From contig WHTA01000007.1 of assembly GCA_009379825.1 (NCBI GenBank), positions 1 to 64,000 of the forward strand: DNA of 64,000 nucleotides, read 5' to 3'. Below are positions 52,291 to 61,739 of the stretch, piece after piece. Numbering within the stretch: position 1 is the first letter of the stretch; every line of letters begins with the position of its first letter. This DNA comes from Streptosporangiales bacterium (GTDB lineage: Bacteria > Actinomycetota > Actinomycetes > Streptosporangiales > WHST01). The notes under the pieces were generated by a model. It made no database searches. It had not been told where the DNA came from and saw only the letters and a list, made by a program, of their open reading frames with translations. Both the position numbers and the translations under genes were made by a program.

Positions 52291-53484
52291 ATGGACGCAG
52301 CAACTGGGCCGCTTGCCGGGTACGTCGTCGTCGACCTGACTCGGGCGCTCGCCGGCCCGCACGCTGGCATGATCCTCGGCGACCTCGGCGCCCGCGTGAT
52401 CAAGGTGGAGACGCCGGACACCGGTGACGACACCCGCGGCTGGGGTCCGCCGTTCGTCGATCCCGAGCAGCCGGAGGCGGGCCGCGAGTCGACCTACTTC
52501 TTGTCCTGCAACAGGAACAAGGAGTCGATCACGCTCGACCTGAAGAGCGAGGCCGGCAAGGCGACGCTGGCCCGCATGGTCAGCCGCGCCGACGTGCTGC
52601 TGGAGAACTTCCGCACCGGCGTGCTCGACCGGCTCGGCTTCCCGACCGACCGGCTGTTCGAGCTGAACCCGCGCCTGGTGGTGATGTCGATCACCGGCTT
52701 CGGCCACGACGGTCCTGAGGGTGGCCGGCCTGGCTACGACCAGATCGCGCAGGGCGAGGCCGGCCTGATGTCGGTGACCGGTTCCGGTCCTGACGACGTG
52801 CAGCGCGTCGGTGTGCCGATCGGTGACCTGCTGGCCGGCATGTACGGCGCGAACGGCGTGCTCGCCGCGCTGCTCGAGCGCGAACACACCGGGCGCGGCA
52901 AGGTGGTGCGTACGTCGTTGCTGGCCGCGATCGTCGGCGTGCACGCGTTCCAGGGCACCGCCTGGACGGTGGCCGGGAAGGTCGGCAAGGCCCAGGGCAA
53001 CCATCACCCGTCGATCTGCCCGTACGGGCTGTTCCGCTGCCGCGACGGCGCGGTGCAGATCGCCGTGGGCACCGAGGGGCTGTGGCAGAAGTTCTGCACG
53101 GCCTTCGGCCTCGACCCGCAGGCGCCCGGCATGGCCACCAACAGCGAGCGGGTGGAGAACCGCCCACAGGTGATCGAGGCAGTGGAGGCGGCGTTCGCCG
53201 AGTACGAGGCGGAGAAGCTGCTCGCCGAGCTTGCCGGCGTCGGCGTGCCCGCCGGCAAGGTGCGCGGCATCGATGAGGTGTACGAGTGGGACCAGACGCA
53301 GAGCCAGGGGCTCGTCGTCGACGTCCAGCACGAGACGCTCGGCACCGTGAAGCTGCCCGGTCCACCGCTGCGCTTCTTCGACGCCGAAGGCGCGGAGACC
53401 ACCCGACGTGTGCACGGTGCACCGCCGGTACTCGACTCCGACGGCACCCGCGTAAGGGCCTGGTTGGACGGCGCTCAGGACTAG
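52291..53484 (+). CDS. CaiB/BaiF family CoA-transferase (class III)
   Basis: 397 residues. Front motif VVDLTRALAGPHAGMILGDL with ARVIKVE, then SCNRNKESITLDL, and the catalytic aspartate in PIGDLLAGMYGANG (about Asp179). Class III transferases move CoA between small acids such as oxalate, formate, carnitine or malonate-type acids. It precedes carbamate kinase by 34 bp and probably activates an acid left after removal of ureido nitrogen. That role is inferred from the gene neighbourhood. Confidence 0.9.
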   Translation: MDAATGPLAGYVVVDLTRALAGPHAGMILGDLGARVIKVETPDTGDDTRGWGPPFVDPEQPEAGRESTYFLSCNRNKESITLDLKSEAGKATLARMVSRADVLLENFRTGVLDRLGFPTDRLFELNPRLVVMSITGFGHDGPEGGRPGYDQIAQGEAGLMSVTGSGPDDVQRVGVPIGDLLAGMYGANGVLAALLEREHTGRGKVVRTSLLAAIVGVHAFQGTAWTVAGKVGKAQGNHHPSICPYGLFRCRDGAVQIAVGTEGLWQKFCTAFGLDPQAPGMATNSERVENRPQVIEAVEAAFAEYEAEKLLAELAGVGVPAGKVRGIDEVYEWDQTQSQGLVVDVQHETLGTVKLPGPPLRFFDAEGAETTRRVHGAPPVLDSDGTRVRAWLDGAQD

Positions 53485-53518
53485 TCCCGACCCGCGCGCG
53501 ATGACGTACGCTGCGCGG

Positions 53519-54445
53519 ATGCGAGTGCTGATCGCCCTCGGCGGCAACGCCATGACGGCGCCGGACGGGTCGGCGCGGCCGGACGACCAGATCGCCGCGG
53601 TCACCGGCGCCATGGAGCACGTGGCCGACCTGGTGGTCGCCGGGCACGAGGTGGCGCTGACGCACGGCAACGGCCCGCAGGTCGGCAACATCCTGGTGAA
53701 GAACGAGCTCGCCGCCGACGTCGTACCGCCGGTACCGCTGGACTGGTGCGGCGCACAGACCCAGGGCACCATCGGCTTCATCCTGCTCGACGCACTGCAG
53801 CGCGCGTTCTGGCTACGTGGTGTCGAGCGGCCGGTGGCCGCCCTCGTCACCCGCACCCGGGTGGACGCCGACGACCCGCTGCTCGTTCGGCCGAGCAAGC
53901 CGGTTGGCCGGTACCTGCCGTACGCGGAAGCCCGCACCCTGATCGAGCACGGCCAGAACTGGGAGGACCGGGGCGAGCGCGGTTGGCGTCGGGTGGTGGC
54001 GTCGCCGGAGCCGCGCGAGGTGCTCGACGCCGACCCGGCACGCGTGCTGCTCGACCAGGGCTACGTCGTGGTGGTCGGCGGTGGCGGCGGCATCCCCGTG
54101 GTGCACGAGTCCGGCGGGCTGCGCGGCATAGAGGCGGTGATCGACAAGGACCTCACCGCCGCGTTGCTCGCGCGGGCCCTCGGCGTGGACGCGCTCGTCA
54201 TCGCGACCGACGTGGACCACGTGCAGACCGGGTACGGCACCGCGTACGCGCGTGCGCTGACCCAGGTGACGTCCGCGCAGCTGCGGTCGTACGCGGCCGC
54301 CGGCGAGTTCGCCGCCGGCTCGATGGGGCCGAAGGTCGAGGCGGTGTGCCGGTTCGTCGAGCACGGCGGCCGGCGGGCGGTGATCACCTCGCTCGCGCAC
54401 ATCGAGGACGCCGTGACGGGAGCCGCCGGCACCGTTGTCAGCTAG
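53519..54445 (+). CDS. arcC: Carbamate kinase
   Basis: 308 residues from ATG 53519 (an in-frame ATG at 53501 would add six). Motifs: RVLIALGGNAM, LTHGNGPQVGNILVKNE, VPLDWCGAQTQGTIGF, VVVGGGGGIPVV, DKDLTAALLA, and GSMGPKVEAV. It converts carbamoyl phosphate and ADP to carbamate and ATP, or the reverse. With FdrA and AllG 25 kb away it would recover energy from a carbamoyl group. No arginine-deiminase genes are nearby, so the usual arginine pathway is not indicated. Confidence 0.95.
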   Translation: MRVLIALGGNAMTAPDGSARPDDQIAAVTGAMEHVADLVVAGHEVALTHGNGPQVGNILVKNELAADVVPPVPLDWCGAQTQGTIGFILLDALQRAFWLRGVERPVAALVTRTRVDADDPLLVRPSKPVGRYLPYAEARTLIEHGQNWEDRGERGWRRVVASPEPREVLDADPARVLLDQGYVVVVGGGGGIPVVHESGGLRGIEAVIDKDLTAALLARALGVDALVIATDVDHVQTGYGTAYARALTQVTSAQLRSYAAAGEFAAGSMGPKVEAVCRFVEHGGRRAVITSLAHIEDAVTGAAGTVVS

Positions 54446-54470
54446 GGTATACAACTGTACAGTGTACGTA
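54435..54470 (+). promoter_or_regulatory. Leaderless promoter and palindromic operator for the TetR operon
   Basis: TTGTCA (54435-54440) and TACAGT (54458-54463) are spaced 17 bp, and the next purine at the right distance is the A of the start codon at 54470. ACTGTACAGT (54454-54463) is a perfect 10-bp palindrome over the -10. This gives a leaderless mRNA with self-repression. Confidence 0.6.
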
Positions 54471-55135
54471 TGAACACCCCTGCTGGCCGGGTCGGCCGGG
54501 CCAGGATCATGGATGCCGCGCTGCGCCAGTTCGCCGTCCACGGCTTCAAGGCCACGACGATCAGGAGCGTGGCCGCGGAGGCGGGCGTCTCGCCCGCGCT
54601 CGTACAACAGCACTACGGCACCAAGGACGGGCTGCGCGAGGCGTGCGACGAGCACGCCATCGGCACCCTGCTCGAGCAGGCCAGGCGCAGCATGGCGGGC
54701 GAGGCGGCGAACCCCGGGTTCGTCCCGACGATGTTCGAGACCAGCCGGCTCAGCACCGGATACCTCGCCCGCGCGCTCGTCGAAGGGTCCGCCGCGGCGG
54801 CCACGTTCTTCGACGAGGGTGCCGCGCTGACGGAGGAGTTCCTGACCGCCACCTGGCCCGAACGCTTCCCCGCCGGCTCCGCGCGGACGAGGGACGCGGC
54901 GGCCGTCATGGCGGCCATGCACGGCGGCACCCTCGTGCTACACGAGCACGTCTCCAGGCGGACCGGCGTGGACGTACTGCAGTCGGAGAACACAAGTCGG
55001 TTGGGTGCGGCCATCGGCGACGTGTACGCGGCCATGGGGGAGTTCCTGGCCTCCGGTGTCGGCGGCCAGCTCACCGAGGCGGTGCAGGCAGTTGCCGACG
55101 AGGAGCAGACGTTGGAGGGGGCAGGCGATGACTGA
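54470..55135 (+). CDS. TetR-family regulator of the exporter
   Basis: 221 residues. HTH at about 24-50 ([22 protein letters not shown]) with the TetR-type [11 protein letters not shown] lead-in. The rest is a helical ligand domain. No ribosome site precedes the ATG, matching a leaderless transcript. It overlaps the ATPase gene by 8 bp, so it co-controls the exporter. Ligand unknown. Confidence 0.85.
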   Translation: MNTPAGRVGRARIMDAALRQFAVHGFKATTIRSVAAEAGVSPALVQQHYGTKDGLREACDEHAIGTLLEQARRSMAGEAANPGFVPTMFETSRLSTGYLARALVEGSAAAATFFDEGAALTEEFLTATWPERFPAGSARTRDAAAVMAAMHGGTLVLHEHVSRRTGVDVLQSENTSRLGAAIGDVYAAMGEFLASGVGGQLTEAVQAVADEEQTLEGAGDD

Positions 55136-56033
55136 GGCGATTACCGCGACCGGCCTGGTGAAGACGTTCGGCGCCACACGCGCGCTGGACGGGCTCGACC
55201 TGGCCGTCCGCACCGGCGACGTGCACGGCTTCCTCGGCCAGAACGGCGCGGGCAAGTCGACGACACTGCGCGTGCTGCTCGGGATGGTGCACGCAGACGC
55301 GGGCGACGTGCAGGTGCTCGGCGGCGATCCGTGGCGCGACGCGGTCGAGCTGCACCGGCGGCTCGCGTACGTACCTGGGGACGTCACGCTGTGGCCCGGC
55401 CTGTCCGGCGGCGAGATCGTCGAGCTGCTCGGCCGGATGCGCGGCGGCGTCGACGCCGGGCGCAGGGACGAGCTGTTGCGGCGGTTCGACCTCGACCCAC
55501 GGAAGCGGGCGCGCACGTACTCGAAGGGCAACCGGCAGAAGGTGGCGCTCGTCGCTGCCCTGGCCTCGGAGGCAGAGCTGCTGATCCTCGACGAGCCGAC
55601 GTCCGGCCTCGACCCGTTGATGGAGTCCGTGTTCCGCGAGTGCATGGCCGAGGAGAAGGCGCGCGGCCGTACGGTCCTGCTGTCCAGCCATGTCCTCGCC
55701 GAGGTCGAGGCCGTGTGCGACACGGTGACGATCATCCGCGCCGGGCGTACGGTCGAGTCCGGCAGCCTCGCGCAGCTGCGCCATCTCACCCGCACCTCGG
55801 TGACGGTGGAGCTGGCCGGGTCGGCGCAACCGCTCGCGGCGACGGCCGGCGTGCACGACCTGCACGTCGACGGTGCGCGTGCGCACTTCGAGGTCGAGAC
55901 TGAGCAGCTCGACAATGTTATGTACGTGTTGGCCACGAACGGGATACGCAACCTCGTGGTGCAACCCGCGACGCTCGAAGAGCTGTTCCTGCGGCACTAC
56001 CAGGGCAGCGTTCCCGCGCCGGTGACGGCATGA
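55128..56033 (+). CDS. ABC exporter ATPase
   Basis: 301 residues. Walker [15 protein letters not shown] (about 37-50), the signature region [17 protein letters not shown], Walker [16 protein letters not shown], and [13 protein letters not shown]. This is the DrrA/CcmA-like class that powers ABC-2 exporters. The signature has KGNRQK, as in many actinobacterial drug exporters, and not LSGGQ. Partner permease follows with a 4-bp overlap. Confidence 0.9.
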   Translation: MTEAITATGLVKTFGATRALDGLDLAVRTGDVHGFLGQNGAGKSTTLRVLLGMVHADAGDVQVLGGDPWRDAVELHRRLAYVPGDVTLWPGLSGGEIVELLGRMRGGVDAGRRDELLRRFDLDPRKRARTYSKGNRQKVALVAALASEAELLILDEPTSGLDPLMESVFRECMAEEKARGRTVLLSSHVLAEVEAVCDTVTIIRAGRTVESGSLAQLRHLTRTSVTVELAGSAQPLAATAGVHDLHVDGARAHFEVETEQLDNVMYVLATNGIRNLVVQPATLEELFLRHYQGSVPAPVTA

Positions 56034-57625
56034 CCACCCTCACCGGGACGGCCGGCCTGGTGCGACTGATCCTGCGGCGCGACCGGTTCCTGCTGCCGCT
56101 GTGGTTGCTGCTGCCCCTCACCATCGTCCTCGGCCGCGCGGGCACCGTGGGAAGCACGTACCCCACCGCGCGAGCGCGGCAGGAGCGGTTCGAGCAGGTG
56201 CTCGACATCCCCATGTTTCTGCTCTTCCAGTCGCGCGCCTTCGACAGCACACCGGGAGCGTTGGTGGCGCAGGAGGCCTTTGCCGGCACGACCCTCGCCT
56301 GCGCGATCGGCGCGATCCTGTTCGTCGTACGGCACACGAGGTCCGAGGAGCAGGCCGGTCGCCGCGAGCTGCTCGGCGCCACGGTGGTCGGCCGGCATGC
56401 GCCGTTGACCGCTGCCGTGAGCGTGGTGACGGGCGCCGGACTCGTGCTCGCCGTCGTCATCGCGGGTGGTCTCGTTGCCATGCAGCTGCCGGTGCTCGGT
56501 TCTGTGACGTTCGCCGCGGTGGCACTTGCCGCAGTCGTGGTCGCGGCGAGTCTGGCGGCAGTGCTCGTGCAGGTGACCACGAGTGTGAAGCTGGCTGCGT
56601 TCGGCGCCATCGGTGTGTTCTACGTCGGCCATCTCGTCCGTGGTGTCTCGGACATGGGTGGGTCCGGGCTGGTCTGGTTGGGTTGGCTGAGCCCGAGCGG
56701 TTGGCTCGAACACGTCCGCCCGTTCGCCGGCGAACGGCTGTGGCCGTTCGCTCTCGTGGTCGCGTTCGCCACGGTGTTGCTGGCGGCCGCGTACGTGCTG
56801 TCGACCCGGCGCGACCTCGCGGGTGGCCTGCTGCCAGAACGACTGGCCGCCGGCACGGTGACGCCCGTGTTGCGCGGACCGCTCGGGTTGGCGTGGCGGC
56901 TGCACCGCGGCATGGCCGTCGGGTGGGCGACGGTGCTTGCCTGCTGTGCGCTCGGCACCGGCTATGCCGGCGGTGCGGGCGCGATGAGTGCGTACGCCAA
57001 AGGCGCGTGGCTACGGGAGTACGCCGCTGCGATGGGCGTCTCGCCGAGCGCGGCCTTCTTCGTCTACGTCGCGTTCCTGCTCGGCCTCATCGTCGCGTTC
57101 TACGCCGTGCTCACCACGTTGCGGATGCGTACGGAGGAGGAGCTCGGCCATGCCGAGACCGTGCTCGCTGCGCCGGCAGGCAGGACCCGGTGGGCGGCGA
57201 GCCATCTCGTGTTCGCGATGGCCGTGCCTGTGGTGCTGTTGGCGATCCTCGGTCTCGGCGCTGGCGTGGGTGGCGGCCTGAGCGCAGGCGACCTCCCCGG
57301 CCAGGTGGTGTCGATGCTGGGCCTGACGGTGGGCATCGCGCCGGCGATCTGGGTGCTGGTGGGCGTAGGCGTCGCCGCGTACGGCGTGTTCGGGCGTGGC
57401 ACGGCGGTGATCGCCTGGTTGGCGCTTGCCGTGATGCTCGGCGTCGAGATCGCTGTGCACTGGGGCTTGCCGCAGTGGGTGTTCCGGTTGCTTTCGCCGT
57501 TCGCACACGTGAATCCGTTCTACGAGCGGACCGCGGTGACGTACCTCGCTCTGACGATGGTCGCCGCGGCGTTGACGGGCGTCGGGCTGTGGTCGTTGCG
57601 CCGGCGCGACATTGCATCTAGCTGA
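56030..57625 (+). CDS. ABC-2 type exporter permease (double-length)
   Basis: 531 residues with about 12 membrane helices in two similar halves: 20-40, 80-100, 122-190 region, then 300-end. The large single permease matches the exporters of polyketide-type compounds (TetR-ATPase-permease operons in actinomycetes). Its neighbours are the TetR and ATPase; the cargo may be a pathway intermediate, a toxic analogue or an unrelated drug. Confidence 0.85.
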   Translation: MTTLTGTAGLVRLILRRDRFLLPLWLLLPLTIVLGRAGTVGSTYPTARARQERFEQVLDIPMFLLFQSRAFDSTPGALVAQEAFAGTTLACAIGAILFVVRHTRSEEQAGRRELLGATVVGRHAPLTAAVSVVTGAGLVLAVVIAGGLVAMQLPVLGSVTFAAVALAAVVVAASLAAVLVQVTTSVKLAAFGAIGVFYVGHLVRGVSDMGGSGLVWLGWLSPSGWLEHVRPFAGERLWPFALVVAFATVLLAAAYVLSTRRDLAGGLLPERLAAGTVTPVLRGPLGLAWRLHRGMAVGWATVLACCALGTGYAGGAGAMSAYAKGAWLREYAAAMGVSPSAAFFVYVAFLLGLIVAFYAVLTTLRMRTEEELGHAETVLAAPAGRTRWAASHLVFAMAVPVVLLAILGLGAGVGGGLSAGDLPGQVVSMLGLTVGIAPAIWVLVGVGVAAYGVFGRGTAVIAWLALAVMLGVEIAVHWGLPQWVFRLLSPFAHVNPFYERTAVTYLALTMVAAALTGVGLWSLRRRDIASS

Positions 57626-57692
57626 GCGCGGTGTCGGTGTGGTGGGCTAGGCGCAACCGTTCTTCGGTTCGTGACCACGGAGGGAGCCGTCG

Positions 57693-58799
57693 ATGCCGGA
57701 AGCCATCGAGGTACGCAAGATCCCGTTGCACTCGGTCAGTGACGCGTCCGAGCTGGTGCGCCTGATCGATGCCGGTGTGTTCGACGCAGACCGGGTCGTC
57801 GCGGTGATCGGCAAGACCGAGGGTAACGGTGGCGTCAACGACTACACCAGGATCATCGCGGACCGCGCGTTCCGTGAGGTGCTCGAGGAGAAGGGCACCA
57901 GGTCGTCGGCCGAGGTCAAGCAGATACCCATCGTGTGGTCCGGTGGCACCGACGGCGTCATCAGCCCGCACGCGACGGTGTTCGCGACGCTCCCACCGGA
58001 ACGAACCGTCGCGACCGAAGAACCGCGGCTGACCGTCGGCTTCGCGATGAGCGAGGAGCTGCTGCCCGAGGAGATCGGCCGCACCGGCATGGTCACGAAG
58101 GTTGCGGCGGCGGTGAAGGACGCGATGGCACGCGCGGGCATCAGCGATCCGTCCGACGTGCACTATGTGCAGACGAAGACACCACTGCTCACCATCGACA
58201 CCATTCAGGACGCGAAGAGCCGCGGACACACGGTGTGGACGGAACACACGCTCGAGTCGATGGACCTGTCGAACGGTTGCACGGCACTCGGGATCGCGGT
58301 GGCACTGGGCGAGACCGAGCAACCTACCGACGACCAGGTGCTGCGTGACCGTTCGCTGTACTCGTCGGTGGCGTCGTGTTCGTCCGGGGTGGAACTGGAC
58401 CGTGCACAGGTCGTAGTAGTCGGCAACGCGCGCGGCGTCGGCGGTCGTTACCGGATCGGTCACTCGGTCATGCGTGACGCGCTCGACACGGACGGTCTGT
58501 GGGCCGCCATCGAGGACGCGGGACTCGAGTTGCCGCAGCGTCCGCACCCGTCCGACCTGGACGGTCGGCTGGTCAACCTGTTCCTGAAGTGTGAGGCGAG
58601 CCAGGACGGCCGCGTGCGTGGCTGGCGTAACGCCATGCTGGACGATTCCGATGTGCATTGGCACCGGCAGATCAAGGCTTGTGTCGGTGGCGTGGCGGCG
58701 TCCGTCAGTGGGGATCCTGCGGTTTTCGTCTCCGTATCGGCTGCACACCAGGGGCCGGACGGCGGCGGACCGGTCGCCGCGATCGTAGATCTTGGCTGA
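57693..58799 (+). CDS. Ring-opening amidohydrolase (barbiturase/cyanuric acid hydrolase family)
   Basis: 368 residues, the family length. Three Lys/Ser pairs of the three-fold fold are visible: Lys41 ([14 protein letters not shown]) with Ser83 (WSGGTDG), Lys162 (QTKTPLLT) with Ser231 ([19 protein letters not shown]), and Lys299 (NLFLKCEAS) with Ser349 ([13 protein letters not shown]). These enzymes hydrolyse barbiturate to ureidomalonate or cyanurate to biuret-type products. SD GGAGGGAG supports the start. The UraA-type permease and the Mo-hydroxylase make barbiturate the better guess. Confidence 0.9.
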   Translation: MPEAIEVRKIPLHSVSDASELVRLIDAGVFDADRVVAVIGKTEGNGGVNDYTRIIADRAFREVLEEKGTRSSAEVKQIPIVWSGGTDGVISPHATVFATLPPERTVATEEPRLTVGFAMSEELLPEEIGRTGMVTKVAAAVKDAMARAGISDPSDVHYVQTKTPLLTIDTIQDAKSRGHTVWTEHTLESMDLSNGCTALGIAVALGETEQPTDDQVLRDRSLYSSVASCSSGVELDRAQVVVVGNARGVGGRYRIGHSVMRDALDTDGLWAAIEDAGLELPQRPHPSDLDGRLVNLFLKCEASQDGRVRGWRNAMLDDSDVHWHRQIKACVGGVAASVSGDPAVFVSVSAAHQGPDGGGPVAAIVDLG

Positions 58800-59054
58800 G
58801 GAGGTCTGGTTCTTGCCGGCCGGATGTCTCGACATCTGGACGAGCTAGGGCGTAGTTGCGCTACCGTGGGTGCACTCGGTGCAGGCGACGGCCGGGTGAT
58901 CGTGGATGCGTGACACAGCGCTACTAACGCCCTCGGCGGGGTTTCGTACCCTTCAACGTCTTGGTAGGAAGGACGCCAGAGCTTCAGCAAAGCTTGACGC
59001 CTCGTGCACCAGACCCGACTGGGCCGAGGTACTGGGGGACAGGGGGAAGTTGCC

Positions 59055-59951
59055 GTGAGAGGTGTCCGGGTTGATGCCCACGCTCACGTGTTCCGGTCGG
59101 TGACCGACGACTATCCACGTGGCGCGAACGAGATGGTCCCTTCGGACCGGGAAGCCAGCATCGAACAGCTGTCCGCGGAGATGGACACCGCGGGTGTGGA
59201 CGCTGCCGTGCTGGTTCCGCTCGACCACCACGACCGTTACGTCGCGGAGGCTCTCGCGAGCGAGCCGAACCGCTTTGCGGCGGTCGGCGTTGCTGGCGCG
59301 GCGGTACTGGGCAAGACCGACGACGATCCGGTCGAGGTGCTGCGTATCAGGCGCACGCTGTTCCCTTTCCACGCGTTGCGGGCCAGCTGGTTGGGTGATG
59401 CCGAACGCTCGGTGAAGGAGTCACCCTTCCTGCCGGTCGCGGAAGCGTTGAGCGAGCAGGGCTTGCCGCTGTGGACGTACCTGCCGCCCGATCAGCTGCC
59501 GCTGCTCGAAGAGCTGGTCCAGGTGGTGCCAGACCTCGTCGTCGTGCTCAACCACATGGGGTTCTGCCCGTTCGAGAAGCGGGTGGACGGACACGGTCGG
59601 CCGTGGTTCCCGGACCCGTTCCCGCAGTCCACCCTGGCGGCGTTGCAGCGGCTGTCCGACGTCGAGAACGTGCACGTCTCGTTCGCGGGGCAGTACGCGT
59701 TCTCCAGGCAGCAGCCGCCGTACCAGGACCTCAACGAGGTCGTCGCGTCGATCGTCTCGTGGTACGGCGCCAGCAGGATGATGTGGGGCTCCGACTACCC
59801 GTGGATCGAGGAGGAGCCCGGCTACGGCGCCATGGCCGACCTGCCGCGCGCGTCCCTCCCGCAGCTGTCCCAGGCCGACCTGGCCGAAGTGAGCGGCGGC
59901 ACGGCACTCCGCCTGTTCCCGCACCTGGCCGGCACCCTGCAAGCGGTCTGA
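59055..59951 (+). CDS. Amidohydrolase (PF04909-type)
   Basis: 298 residues from GTG 59055 with GGGGGAAG upstream; a longer in-frame start is unlikely. Metal-binding HAH at 9-11 (DAHAHVF), His167 (NHMGF), and Asp247 (GSDYPW) match the amidohydrolase-2/decarboxylase branch. It could open a ureide or decarboxylate a product of the ring-opening enzyme 255 bp upstream. Ends 7 bp before a convergent gene. Confidence 0.85.
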   Translation: MRGVRVDAHAHVFRSVTDDYPRGANEMVPSDREASIEQLSAEMDTAGVDAAVLVPLDHHDRYVAEALASEPNRFAAVGVAGAAVLGKTDDDPVEVLRIRRTLFPFHALRASWLGDAERSVKESPFLPVAEALSEQGLPLWTYLPPDQLPLLEELVQVVPDLVVVLNHMGFCPFEKRVDGHGRPWFPDPFPQSTLAALQRLSDVENVHVSFAGQYAFSRQQPPYQDLNEVVASIVSWYGASRMMWGSDYPWIEEEPGYGAMADLPRASLPQLSQADLAEVSGGTALRLFPHLAGTLQAV

Positions 59952-59958
59952 CAGCCGA

Positions 59959-61230
59959 TTACGGGTCCGTCGCCAGCGCGTCGTCCAGATCGGCGAGGAC
60001 GTAGCGGGCCACCTGGCGGTCCGCTGCCGATGCGTCCGGGTTGTCGGTGAGCCAGCTACGCAGCTCGCCGCGTAGCTCGGTCGCCTGGCGCACCGCGTCG
60101 CGCTCCGCCAGCGGTTGGCCGGTCAGGTCTTCCACCAGGTCATTCAGGCCGGCGGACGGACTGAGCTGCTGACCGGTTGCCCGCTGGTATCTGGCGAGGT
60201 CGGCCAGCGTCCCTGAGCCACGGCCTACCGTTACGTCCCCCGCAGCCACGTCGAAGTGGGTCGTGACGATGCCGCGCAGCTCCGCGTCGTCGACTTCGGG
60301 TGTACGGCCTGCGACGTTCCCGGGCGCGCCGCCGCGGTCCGGCAGTTGTACGCCTTCGAGATAGGGCTTGAATATCCCGTACAGCGACGGCCCGACATGG
60401 AACGTCGCGACTCCACCGCCGGCAACCGCGGCGACAACTGCCACGGGTGGGTTCCACGGTGCGAAGAATCCGGCCGCGGCGAAGAACGGACCGGAGTCGT
60501 GCACTGCGGACTCGATTGCCAGCGGCAGCCCCGCAAGTGCTTCGAGCGCTCGGGCGTCGAGCTCACTGGCCAGTTGGAGGTACTGCGCGTACGTGACCGG
60601 CGGTGCCTGCTCCCATGCGCGCAGTCTGGCGCGGGCGAGCGCGCCTTCCCGCAGCGCCGCGTCGAGCGCCTGCGTGTTGCGGGCGAGGAAGCCGGCGTCG
60701 GCGACGTCGGAGAACACGGGCGTGTTGTGCGCGATGCGGTCGAACGCCGTCCGTGCGGTCGCGTCCGCGGTCTCGGCGAAGATCAGTATCAGCCTGATCA
60801 CCCGCGTCAGTGCGGCCGCCTTGTCACCGCCGGCTCCGTCGCTGAAGCCGCTGCCGTGCCTGATGGGCTCGCCGACGAACTCCACAGTGCCCTCGTCGGT
60901 GAGCCTGAGGTCGGGATCCGCGTCCACCTCGCGAACGGCCTCGAGTAGGCCGCCCCTGGCGCGGTGCAGCGCGAGGCCGAGCGTGCGCGCCGTGGTGTCC
61001 GCGGCGGTCATCTGCGCTCGCGCGACGGCCAGGGCGAGCGCGTCGATCTGGACGACCGTGCTCGCCTCCGGCTGGCCTTCGCCGCTCCACACCCGACCAG
61101 CCCTGACGGCGCTCCTGACCCGGTCGAAGGCATCAGCTGCGCTGCCTGCCCGGTCCGCCGCGGTGATGAAGCCGAGCGACTCGAGCGCGCCCGGGTTGAC
61201 CCCGCGTAGCGTGTCGACGGTGACGGTCAT
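59959..61230 (-). CDS. Large partner of a WXG100-like protein; possible secreted effector
   Basis: 423 residues, unrecognised. Long helical regions cover the first 300 residues, with a hydrophobic stretch (GPFFAAAGFFAPWNPPVAVV AAVAGGGVATF) near 270-300. Its ATG overlaps the WXG100-like gene stop (ATGA). Such pairs are often type VII secretion substrates. No ESX core gene is nearby. Confidence 0.55.
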   Translation of the reverse strand: MTVTVDTLRGVNPGALESLGFITAADRAGSAADAFDRVRSAVRAGRVWSGEGQPEASTVVQIDALALAVARAQMTAADTTARTLGLALHRARGGLLEAVREVDADPDLRLTDEGTVEFVGEPIRHGSGFSDGAGGDKAAALTRVIRLILIFAETADATARTAFDRIAHNTPVFSDVADAGFLARNTQALDAALREGALARARLRAWEQAPPVTYAQYLQLASELDARALEALAGLPLAIESAVHDSGPFFAAAGFFAPWNPPVAVVAAVAGGGVATFHVGPSLYGIFKPYLEGVQLPDRGGAPGNVAGRTPEVDDAELRGIVTTHFDVAAGDVTVGRGSGTLADLARYQRATGQQLSPSAGLNDLVEDLTGQPLAERDAVRQATELRGELRSWLTDNPDASAADRQVARYVLADLDDALATDP

Positions 61231-61559
61231 CGGATCCCCACGTCTCCCGGGTCGGTGGTGACGACCCGTCGGTAGGCCGCGGCCGAGTCCACGTCGGCGG
61301 ATCCTGCCTGGTTGGCCGTCGCGTCGAACTTGTCGCCGACGCTGACGAGCTTGGTGGCGATGCCGCCGAAGATGCCCTCCCACACCTGCAGACAGCGCTC
61401 GATCGATGGCCGTGATCCGAACCCGGCCAGGCGAGCGGCGGCCAACGTGCCTGTGCCGGCGTCCAGTACGCGCACTGCGGGCCGTACGTCCTCGTCGCCG
61501 ATCGCTCTCGTGACGCCTGCCAGGTTGCGCAGGTCGCCTACGCGGACGCTGAGTTCCAT
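61227..61559 (-). CDS. WXG100-like (ESAT-6-like) small protein
   Basis: 110 residues, two helices around a central W-x-G (Trp60-Glu-Gly62 in CLQVWEGIFGG). Length and the turn fit the WXG100 superfamily, dimeric helical hairpins secreted by ESX systems. The usual YxxxD/E signal at the C-terminus is not clear. Co-translated with the 423-residue protein. Confidence 0.6.
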   Translation of the reverse strand: MELSVRVGDLRNLAGVTRAIGDEDVRPAVRVLDAGTGTLAAARLAGFGSRPSIERCLQVWEGIFGGIATKLVSVGDKFDATANQAGSADVDSAAAYRRVVTTDPGDVGIR

Positions 61560-61702
61560 CAGGGACCTCCCTCGAACTGTTACGTCCCTTCGACAAGCAG
61601 TGTCGCGAAGCCGTTCCGGACAAGGGATTACGTGGCTCTTACACCCGATTACGAGGTTCTTACCCAGCGAGGGCGCGGGTCACCGAACAGCCGCTGTCGA
61701 CG

Positions 61703-61734
61703 TTGGCCTTGATGTCGGCGGCAAGGTCTACCGT
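61703..61734 (+). promoter_or_regulatory. MerR-type promoter, leaderless
   Basis: TTGGCC (61703-61708), 20-bp spacer, TACCGT (61729-61734), with CCTTG (61707-61711) and CAAGG (61722-61726) as dyad arms in the spacer. The -10 ends 6 bp before the merR ATG, and no ribosome site is present. Confidence 0.55.
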
Positions 61735-61739
61735 CGGGT

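Noticed and set aside
51499-53484. Long plus frame read as one 661-codon protein
   Set aside because: The part before 52291 is antisense to the MDR gene; the CoA-transferase begins at 52291 with its normal first motif.
53519-54445. Carbamate kinase as part of an arginine deiminase pathway
   Set aside because: No arginine deiminase, ornithine carbamoyltransferase or arginine/ornithine exchanger gene is in the window; the FdrA/AllG pair is a better partner.
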